Below, piece after piece: positions 33,764 to 40,391 of a stretch of DNA of 64,000 nucleotides. The stretch's first letter is position 1. The number at the start of each line of letters is the position of its first letter. The translations under genes and the position numbers were made by a program. This DNA is from Pontibacillus chungwhensis BH030062 (GTDB lineage: Bacteria; Bacillota; Bacilli; Bacillales; BH030062): assembly GCF_000770675.1 (NCBI RefSeq), contig NZ_AVBG01000003.1, positions 124,001 to 188,000 of the forward strand, written 5' to 3'. The notes under the pieces are model-generated. The model saw nothing but the letters and a program-made list of their open reading frames with translations, did no database searches and was not told the DNA's origin.

Positions 33764-34981
33764 TCACCTGAGGTCATTCATTTCGTTTAGACTGCCTTTC
33801 TGCAACTCTTGCTCCCTATATACTGCGTACCCACCTATTGTCGCCACTCCTATGAATAGAATCCCCGCTAATAAACCTAGTGTAGTAGGGGAATAATAAG
33901 TCAGTAGTAATCCGGTCCCAAACATAGACAGACCCATAACGACATTGCTTACCATGTCAAATAAAGAATAAACAGCACTTTCCTCTTCATTAGATAATCG
34001 TTTCATAACCATTGTATCCATCGCACCTTTTCCCACCCCTCCACTTAAAGAAATAAGCATAAAGAGTAAGATAGCATAATAAAACCCGTTAGCCTGGCTT
34101 AGGAAAACTTGAAAAACCCCCTCAGTCAAAATTGCTCCCACCGCAACAGGCATTAGATATTTAAATCGTGTTACAGATACCCACATGCTTGCTACAAGTC
34201 CAACACCTAAGGCTCCATAAAATATACCAATACCTACATCTCCTGTTTGGAATCTTTGATAAGCATACACACTTATGAGCACATTAAAGATTCCATCTGC
34301 CATTGATATGAAAACGTCTATGAAAAATATTCTACGTAGTAGTGGAGATCTCAAAGTAATTCCAAAGCCTTTTTGAATAACCGTATAAACCGCTTGTTTT
34401 GATGAGGTAAACTTCGACTTCTCTTCGTAAACTTGCAGCAGGATCAAAGCAGCAACAAGGAATGTAAAAGCATTTACTATGAACACAAGTTGGGGACTGA
34501 ACAGATAAGAAACAACCCCTCCCCCTGCAGAACCTAAAATAAGAACAAACCCTAACAACACTTGTTCTAATTTATTTACAGTGAACATGTCTTCCCGTTT
34601 AATATGGCGTGATAGATATGTACGTCGAACAGGCTGGTAAACTGCTTCTGATGCAGCTAGAACAAATAAAATGGCATATACAATCCAAAGATCTTGACGA
34701 TTTTCGACCAATAAAAGAGAGAGCGCAAAGAAAACCCGCACCAGGTCTGTCCCCACCATAATCTTCCTTAACGAAACCACTGTAGCAAGCCATCCCCCAA
34801 CCGGTGAAAAAAATAAATAAGGTACAATACGTATCGCAAGCGCCCCGCCCACAGCGACCCCTGACCCGGTAATGGTCAGAATCATGGCTAAAACAGCCAC
34901 TTGATTAAACCGATCGCCAATTCCGTTAATAATACCAGCTAAAAATAATTTACGATAAGGAGAACGGGAATTAAAAGTCAT
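33764..34981 (-). CDS. MFS transporter, probable drug or metabolite exporter
   Basis: The 405-residue protein has about 12 hydrophobic segments and the MFS-3-type opening FLAGIINGIGDRFNQVAVLAMILTITGSGVAVGGALAIRIVPYLFFSPVGGWLA, followed by VYQPVRRTYLSRHI. It resembles the macrolide-efflux/enterobactin-exporter branch. The promoter region carries a 22-bp palindrome identical in its core to that of the ArsR-type regulator gene just upstream, so it is probably repressed by that regulator. The substrate is unknown. Confidence 0.85.
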   Translation of the reverse strand: MTFNSRSPYRKLFLAGIINGIGDRFNQVAVLAMILTITGSGVAVGGALAIRIVPYLFFSPVGGWLATVVSLRKIMVGTDLVRVFFALSLLLVENRQDLWIVYAILFVLAASEAVYQPVRRTYLSRHIKREDMFTVNKLEQVLLGFVLILGSAGGGVVSYLFSPQLVFIVNAFTFLVAALILLQVYEEKSKFTSSKQAVYTVIQKGFGITLRSPLLRRIFFIDVFISMADGIFNVLISVYAYQRFQTGDVGIGIFYGALGVGLVASMWVSVTRFKYLMPVAVGAILTEGVFQVFLSQANGFYYAILLFMLISLSGGVGKGAMDTMVMKRLSNEEESAVYSLFDMVSNVVMGLSMFGTGLLLTYYSPTTLGLLAGILFIGVATIGGYAVYREQELQKGSLNEMNDLR

Positions 34982-34997
34982 AAAATCCCCCCTAACT

Positions 34998-35019
34998 TAA
35001 TTAGATGATCATCTAATTA
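34998..35019. promoter_or_regulatory. Operator palindrome upstream of the MFS gene
   Basis: Perfect 22-bp palindrome with core TTAGATGATCATCTAA, 17 bp before the MFS start. The same 16-bp core is found before the regulator gene at 35651. Confidence 0.85.
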
Positions 35020-35030
35020 GCTATCTGAAA

Positions 35031-35053
35031 GAAAGAGTGTCTAGTTGACACTC
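35031..35053 (-). terminator. Weak terminator after the ArsR-DUF2087 gene
   Basis: 7-bp stem GAGTGTC/GACACTC (35035-35041 with 35047-35053) and a T-rich tail on the minus strand. It may allow read-through into the MFS gene. Confidence 0.55.
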
Positions 35054-35635
35054 TTAAAATTCTAAAGGCCACATTTCCTTAGGGTTAAGCTCATACTTGT
35101 TGTTTTCCCGGTACATAAAATGATTCATTACCCATTCACGTCGAATGGTTGCATAGTCTTCATGAAACTGCTTAATATACTCATTTATTTCCTTTTCTTC
35201 ATACACCTTACCCGTCTCTATACCACGAACCAAATAGGCAAGTACCACAAGCTTTTTCTTCCTCTGACTCGGAATCTGCTTAAGTGATCCATCTGTGTCA
35301 AAGAAGTTTTTCACAACTGATAACTTATCTTTATCTTCTATATTCATTTCAGGACGCACGTTCGTCACCTCCCCAATTTGTAAAATAGCGTTGGCGCTAG
35401 CTTTGAGCTTCTTTTGATCTAAATAAAAATAAATTGTATTCTTATCTCTTCTCTGATAAACAATCCCTATTTGTTTCAGCTTTGCTACATGATGAGTAAT
35501 AGTAGGAGGCTTTAACCCTAACTTATTAGCAATTGCCTGCCCATGGAGAGGCCCTAGTTTAAGAAGTGAAATAATACGTATTCTCGTTGGATCCCCTACT
35601 ACTTTATGAAAGTTAACCACTTTATCTAATTGCAT
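35054..35635 (-). CDS. ArsR-type winged-helix regulator with C-terminal DUF2087
   Basis: The 193-residue protein has an ArsR-like winged helix at residues 5-75 (VVGDPTRIRIISLLKLGPLHGQAIANKLGLKPPTITHHVAKLKQIGIVYQRRDKNTIYFYL) and a C-terminal DUF2087 domain (RKKKLVVLAYLVRGIETGKVYEEKEINEYIKQFHEDYATIRREWVMNHFMYRENNKYEL). No ArsR metal-site cysteines are visible, so it probably senses an organic ligand. Identical operators before it and before the following MFS gene imply that it represses both. Confidence 0.87.
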   Translation of the reverse strand: MQLDKVVNFHKVVGDPTRIRIISLLKLGPLHGQAIANKLGLKPPTITHHVAKLKQIGIVYQRRDKNTIYFYLDQKKLKASANAILQIGEVTNVRPEMNIEDKDKLSVVKNFFDTDGSLKQIPSQRKKKLVVLAYLVRGIETGKVYEEKEINEYIKQFHEDYATIRREWVMNHFMYRENNKYELNPKEMWPLEF

Positions 35636-35650
35636 CTACTAACCCCCAAT

Positions 35651-35666
35651 TTAGATGATCATCTAA
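35651..35666. promoter_or_regulatory. Operator palindrome upstream of the ArsR-DUF2087 gene
   Basis: TTAGATGATCATCTAA, perfect 16-bp palindrome, 15 bp before the start codon and identical to the core of the site at 34998-35019. Confidence 0.85.
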
Positions 35667-35752
35667 TTAGATGTTAAACTAAGAACCAACTTTTGTAAAT
35701 AATTAAATCGGTTTTTAGCGTCTTTGAAATCCCGACAAGGAGTAAAATGACA

Positions 35753-35781
35753 TAAAAAAAGGAAAGCCATTATTGGCTTCC
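35753..35781 (-). terminator. Terminator of spo0M
   Basis: Stem GGA(A)AGCCA/TGGCTTCC with a one-base bulge, loop TTAT, followed on the minus strand by seven T. Confidence 0.8.
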
Positions 35782-35808
35782 CTCTGCTATTTCCCCTAAT
35801 AATCCTTC

Positions 35809-36570
35809 TTAATTAGCAAACCTTGCTATCACTTGTTCTAACTGACTCGCAACCGCACGTTCTCCTTTTGCAATATCAGCATTGGTTAACCGTGTACGAA
35901 CATGACTCTCGTCAGCATCAAGCGCTTCTGCTAATAAACCTCCTAAACCTTTAGCCCGGCGGTCTACTTCTAGAAGAAGTTCTACTCCGTCTTCTTGTGG
36001 GAAGAATACGACTTCTAACTCATCAAGATCACCTCGGAAACGGCCTCCTGGCAAGAACTCAAATTCTTGAACAATTTGACGGTGGCGTGCCTCTTCCATT
36101 TCCACTTTCCGTAAAGAGAATCCAAGCTCATGTTGAAGAGCTGTTAAAATGGTTTGGACAGATTCAGATGGATCTACATGAATAAAATCACGATCTTGAG
36201 GATCTAGAGCCATTGGGATATCAAGTCCTGTTTGGAACCAAATCGGAAGGCGCCCAAAACTTGCAGGAGTATTTAAAGGAAGCTTAAAGGAGAAATCAAT
36301 TTCTTTGTCCTCCCCTTCCTTCAATGTAAAGGATTCTGTGATGTTGAAGCTATGAATGATTTCTTCTTCACGTACTTTTCGATCATCCTTTTCTTTCACA
36401 ACTTCTGTCATTAAAAACAAGTTGATGCGGTCAATTTGTTGTTCTGCATTTCCGCCTTTCATCACAACCTTGCCTCGTACCTCTTCACCAGCTGAAAAGC
36501 GCTCTTTCTCTAACTGTGTATCAACTTTTGCAGCCCCTACACCAATGCTTGCCATAATCTTTTTAAACAT
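35809..36570 (-). CDS. spo0M: Sporulation-control protein Spo0M
   Basis: The 253-residue protein follows Spo0M closely: MFKKIMASIGVGAAKVDTQLEKERFSAGEEVRGKVVMKGG at the start, the arrestin-like beta-sandwich with LPIWFQTGLDIPMALDP, and a C-terminal helical part. In B. subtilis Spo0M affects the start of sporulation and links to the cytoskeleton and cell division. AAAGGG lies 9 nt before the ATG at 36570, preferred over 36579. Its presence supports a spore-forming host. Confidence 0.92.
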   Translation of the reverse strand: MFKKIMASIGVGAAKVDTQLEKERFSAGEEVRGKVVMKGGNAEQQIDRINLFLMTEVVKEKDDRKVREEEIIHSFNITESFTLKEGEDKEIDFSFKLPLNTPASFGRLPIWFQTGLDIPMALDPQDRDFIHVDPSESVQTILTALQHELGFSLRKVEMEEARHRQIVQEFEFLPGGRFRGDLDELEVVFFPQEDGVELLLEVDRRAKGLGGLLAEALDADESHVRTRLTNADIAKGERAVASQLEQVIARFAN

Positions 36571-36688
36571 CGTTATCATCCCTTTCTTCTTTATTGCGTC
36601 ATACCTTTTATACGTTCCATTATTTCAATACGTTTCATCCATTATAAAGATAATTATATTTTAACATTTTCAGAGATATAAGAGCACG

Positions 36689-36716
36689 AAAAAACAGGTG
36701 AACATATGTCCACCTG
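36689..36716 (-). terminator. Terminator of the DcuC-like permease gene
   Basis: Stem CAGGTG-ACAT/ATGT-CACCTG (36695-36716) with one mismatch, followed on the minus strand by six T. Confidence 0.82.
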
Positions 36717-36725
36717 CATGAATGA

Positions 36726-38159
36726 TTACCAGAATAGTATGCCAAACATTGTTGCAGCTATTAGGCCAATTATCACTGGAAGGAAGTTTCTCCTTACAAG
36801 CTCCATTACTGAGACACCGCAAAAACCAGCGATCGCAATGACGGACGACCAAGCTATAATCGTTCCTCCACCAGTCCAGATCGATCCCATTTGACCGATG
36901 GCCGCGAGTGTTCCTGCGTCCAACCCTGAAGAAGCCATCGCTCCTGCTAAAGCCCCCGTTAGAGGTAACCCGGAGAAGCCTGATCCATCAAGCCCCGTTA
37001 TAATTCCGATGAGCAGGATACTAAAGGCTACTAGAATTGAGCTTTGGGGCAAAATCCCCTGACTCGATTGTACAAGGTCAAACAAAAATGCAGGAGGCGC
37101 AGCATCACCAAGAGACAATATACTACCTGAGAAGTCTGAGCTTCCTAAAAAGAAAAATCCAGCAATCGGGATAACAGGCCCCATAGCCTTAAATGCAAAT
37201 ACAAATCCATCTGTTATATGCTCAGTAATATAGTCAAGTGAATGGTGACGCCCAAAGGCGACAGTCGCTAGTAAAAGCAGGATAACAGCTACGCCCCCAA
37301 TAAATGCTGCGCCGTCTCCTCCTTCTAACCCTCCCATTCGCCCTGAATCCAATTTCGTTGTAACCATAAAGACCATCACGCCTAGCATAGATAAAGGAAC
37401 CAGTACAGCAAATAGTTTGCTCCACATACCTATTTCATTACTTTTCGGTTCCCTTTTAGATTCCTTCCCTGCTCCTAAACCTTGCAAAGATCGCAATTCC
37501 ACTTCATTTTGCTGATCAAGTGGCGACCTTATACTAGAACGATAGAATAAATATGTCATCCCTAGAGCAATCACACCTGTAATAATAGATAAAACAAATG
37601 CTTTGTCTACGACTTCGCTTGTTTCTATACCTGCTGAAGTTGCAGAAAGTCCAGGTGCAACTTGCATAATGTAATCAGATGACAGCGCCATCCCCTGGCC
37701 TGCAAGAGCAACAGCCATGGCTGCCAACATAGCAGGTAATCCAGCTCGAACGGCAGCAGGTACTAGAAGGGCACAGATTAAAGGAACTGCTGGCGTTGGC
37801 CAGAAGAATAAAGATATAACATAAGTAACAGCTGCTAACACGAAGTAAGCAATGTGTCCATTTGTCATGACTTTTTGAATCGGGGTAATCATCCTTCGAT
37901 CTGCCCCTAAATCACTTAATGCCTGAAGTAAAGCAACCATAAACGTAATAATTAAGAAGATGTTAAATAACTCTTTCGCTGCTACAAGATTTGCATTAAA
38001 GACAGATGTAAAGCCACCTATTATACTCCCTTTGTAGACCCAGGCAATTAAAAACGTACCAAGGAGTGTTGGTAACACAACCCCTTTTCTTAACATCATC
38101 GTAGCAATGATAACGATCGTTATGATCCCGTACATCCAATGCGCAACGGTTAATTCCAA
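36726..38159 (-). CDS. Polytopic permease, ion-transporter superfamily (DcuC/GntP-like)
   Basis: The 477-residue protein has about 12-13 hydrophobic segments with the inverted-repeat look of the ion-transporter superfamily: LFWPTPAVPLICALLVPAAVRAGLPAMLAAMAVALAGQGMALSSDYIMQ in the first half and GLDGSGFSGLPLTGALAGAMASSGLDAGTLAAIGQMGSIWTGGGTIIAWSSV in the second. A substrate such as an organic acid is likely, but I cannot name it. The start is inferred as TTG at 38159, 6 nt after GGTGGTGAT; an open ATG at 38216 would add 19 residues without a ribosome binding site. Confidence 0.78.
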   Translation of the reverse strand: MELTVAHWMYGIITIVIIATMMLRKGVVLPTLLGTFLIAWVYKGSIIGGFTSVFNANLVAAKELFNIFLIITFMVALLQALSDLGADRRMITPIQKVMTNGHIAYFVLAAVTYVISLFFWPTPAVPLICALLVPAAVRAGLPAMLAAMAVALAGQGMALSSDYIMQVAPGLSATSAGIETSEVVDKAFVLSIITGVIALGMTYLFYRSSIRSPLDQQNEVELRSLQGLGAGKESKREPKSNEIGMWSKLFAVLVPLSMLGVMVFMVTTKLDSGRMGGLEGGDGAAFIGGVAVILLLLATVAFGRHHSLDYITEHITDGFVFAFKAMGPVIPIAGFFFLGSSDFSGSILSLGDAAPPAFLFDLVQSSQGILPQSSILVAFSILLIGIITGLDGSGFSGLPLTGALAGAMASSGLDAGTLAAIGQMGSIWTGGGTIIAWSSVIAIAGFCGVSVMELVRRNFLPVIIGLIAATMFGILFW

Positions 38160-38256
38160 TTCAGGATCACCACCCTTTTCTTCTACACATTCTGTGTGTG
38201 CTAATACACTATGCAAGAATGCCCAGAGTGGTGTGTGTGAAGCTATAAAAGCATTA

Positions 38257-38286
38257 GAAAAAGGCTGTGCAAATGCACAGCCTTTT
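38257..38286 (-). terminator. Terminator or attenuator in the permease leader
   Basis: Perfect 12-bp stem (38259-38270 with 38275-38286), loop 4 nt, followed on the minus strand by five T. It lies about 100 nt upstream of the permease start and no gene ends here. Confidence 0.7.
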
Positions 38287-38770
38287 CCTACTTTGTCTCT
38301 ATATATCGTCGTCTCTTTTTAGCCAATCCAAACGTGTTTTCTCTAATTATCTCTTTTTCTTGGAAGGTGAGCTCACTCTTACCAAAAGTGATGACCCACC
38401 TAAACGGCCTATGTGGGTAAGATCAAGCATTTAATTGAGTATGTTTCCCCGATCGGTCCTTACGAATCGTTGATGGTGGTTTTCGAAAGAACCCTATACT
38501 CAAATCAAATCAGGTAATTGATATCATTAAATAAGTAACTCTCTATTTACCTCTCATTGATCTTGTTTATAATGTATCAGTTTATTCCTTTTAATTCAAA
38601 GTAAAAATGGTACTTTAGACCAATTCCTACCCCCTTTAAGACATTTAGAAGAGCATTTCAAACAAAAAAAAAGACCATTTAAAGCAATTTTTAATAAAAA
38701 ATTGACATATGTCCTAGACGCATTCAAAATTTTTAAGTATAAGGAGTAGATTTCTATACAAAAGGATCTG
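38287..38770. other. Intergenic stretch upstream of the permease, no gene seen
   Basis: AT-rich. It holds the presumed permease promoter and leader; a GACATATGTC palindrome lies at 38704-38713. The open frames are short and lack ribosome binding sites. No known riboswitch core was recognised. Confidence 0.5.
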
Positions 38771-39450
38771 TTAAGTTTAATGTTGTTACTTTTTAGAACA
38801 CGCTTCTTCTTAAATAAGACAGAAATCTTGAAGACTCGAAGCTGCGACACTTCATTGTGTATGGGGCCGTTGCATTTATAAGTGCTAGGGCAGGCTTGGG
38901 GACAACTCGCTTTCCTTCGAGAAGCTGGGAAGCCTCCTCAATGGCTACGCGCTTTCCGGGGGCTCCCCTAGATTTAAAGTGCCGGAGTGGTGCCTAGGAC
39001 CGTACGGATAAGTCAGCTTTTTTGGAAAAGGCGATTAGCCCTTTGTAAAAAAAGGTGGCTTATCTCGCTAGGTCCTCCACTCCGGAACTGGATAAGCTTA
39101 TTACCCCGAGGGGGGCTCGCAATCCCAAGCCTGCCCTAAAGTTTATTAGATGAACGGCCCCTCATCATGGTTGCAGTAAAGCCCCACTTACTAGATGTGG
39201 CTCGCTACCGTCTCTTCCCATTTGGAAAAGGTGGTCCTGGAAATTACGAGACTCCTGCGGGAGAGAGAGCTAGACGAGATCCCGCAGAGAGCGTAGCGAA
39301 CGAGGAGGCTCGACAGCTCGCCCGCGGAAAGCGAATGATTTCCAGGACCAGCTTACGCTCTATAAAAGTTGACTGGAGCGTATCTCTTTTCACAGCAAAA
39401 CGTCATCATCTTGAATTCAAGTCTCCCATAAAAGGGAGCTTATATGAAAG
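38771..39450. repeat. Large structured repeat element, copy A
   Basis: Inverted ends GAAGACT (38830-38836) and AGTCTCC (39420-39426). The homology with the 48.7-kb copy begins outside the left end, at TTAAGTTTAATGTTGTTA (38771). Left half: an outer stem AGGGCAGGCTTGGG paired with CCCAAGCCTGCCCT encloses a hairpin of about 105 nt (38982-39085: CCGGAGTGG/CCACTCCGG, AGGACC/GGTCCT, GATAAG/CTTATC, apical GGCGATTAGCC). Right half (39238-39345): the GC-rich CTCCTGCGGGAG..CGAGGAGGCTC..GCCCGCGGAAAGCGA repeat common in Bacillaceae. It has no transposase. Confidence 0.85.
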
Positions 39451-39455
39451 AAACA

Positions 39456-39482
39456 AAAAGCCCGTCTGATCACGACGAGCTT
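39456..39482 (-). terminator. Terminator of the LytTR regulator gene
   Basis: Stem AGCCCGTC/GACGAGCT with one mismatch (39459-39466 with 39474-39481), followed on the minus strand by a T-run. Confidence 0.75.
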
Positions 39483-39489
39483 TAAACCA

Positions 39490-40230
39490 TTACAAAAAGT
39501 CATTCATCATATTTTGAATGCGTTGAATGTTTTGCTTTGATATCTGAGCTGGCTCTTCATATCCATGAAAAAAAACTAAATAACTTTTACCAGACGTTTG
39601 AATCCTAGAAATTCGCTCTAAATTGATTATGAAGGACCGGTGGGACTGGACAAATTTATCATCCAAATATTCCATAAAATATTCTAACGTTTCGGGCGAG
39701 GAATACTGTTCATAAGACGTATGTATAACTGCTTTTCTGTCACTTTTCTCTATAAATAAAATGTCATCCACCTGTACATAGTAAAGTGAACGATTAAAGC
39801 GGACAGGGATTCGTTGATATTCCTTTGATTTCATTTCTTGTTTTTCAGTATTAAGCTGGTGTAATACTTTCTTTGCCCTTTCCAAAGATAATAGTAAACG
39901 ATTAATTTGAATAGGCTTCATAACATAATCAACCGCGTTTAAATTAAAAGCCTCTACCGCAAACGTGTCATACGCTGTAGTAAAAATAAACTGAAGGTCT
40001 GAATTTACTTCTTTACAAGCCCGTATTGCTTCATTTCCCTTTTGTTTTGGCATTTCAATATCACATAGCACAAGGTCAGGTTCAGAGACAATCACTTTTT
40101 CAACAAGCTGCTCCCCGTCTGTTGCTTCATCAATGATTTCAAAGGCGTCACCAGCAATCTTCTCCACCATTTGCCTAAGCAACTTACGTGAGGCATCTTG
40201 ATCATCGGCTATTAATACTCGATACTTCAT
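39490..40230 (-). CDS. Response regulator, REC-LytTR
   Basis: The 246-residue protein has a receiver domain (residues 3-118; phospho-acceptor Asp57 in LVLCDIEMP, acidic pocket DD at 9-10, Lys106 in VMKPIQ) and a LytTR DNA-binding domain (about 142-246: IPVRFNRSLYYVQVDDILFIEKSDRKAVIHT, then FVQSHRSFIINLERIS). LytTR regulators usually pair with 5TM-LYT kinases; here the neighbour is a hybrid HisKA kinase. A terminator lies between the two genes, so they may be transcribed apart. Targets are unknown. Confidence 0.92.
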   Translation of the reverse strand: MKYRVLIADDQDASRKLLRQMVEKIAGDAFEIIDEATDGEQLVEKVIVSEPDLVLCDIEMPKQKGNEAIRACKEVNSDLQFIFTTAYDTFAVEAFNLNAVDYVMKPIQINRLLLSLERAKKVLHQLNTEKQEMKSKEYQRIPVRFNRSLYYVQVDDILFIEKSDRKAVIHTSYEQYSSPETLEYFMEYLDDKFVQSHRSFIINLERISRIQTSGKSYLVFFHGYEEPAQISKQNIQRIQNMMNDFL

Positions 40231-40352
40231 TCTTCACATCATCCTAATAAGACTAGTTTCCTAATAATTAGTATACGATAAAGCTACCATTTTGTTTAGG
40301 TAAATACAAAAATTTAATGAAGATATATGAACGTCTACAAAATATTTTAATG

Positions 40353-40385
40353 TAAAAAGCAGCTGAGTAAGTCTTCTCAGCTGCT
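40353..40385 (-). terminator. Terminator after the hybrid histidine kinase gene
   Basis: Perfect 10-bp stem AGCAGCTGAG/CTCAGCTGCT (40358-40367 with 40376-40385), followed on the minus strand by a T-run. Confidence 0.87.
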
Positions 40386-40391
40386 TATCCT

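Noticed and set aside
38401-38520. Possible riboswitch or transposase remnant upstream of the permease
   Set aside because: Some short hairpins and a 27-codon frame are present, but no known aptamer core, ribosome binding site or transposase motif could be recognised.
39167-39469. 100-codon open frame in the right half of repeat copy A
   Set aside because: It translates the GC-rich Bacillaceae intergenic repeat; similar frames in copy B are on both strands and different, so it is not conserved as protein.
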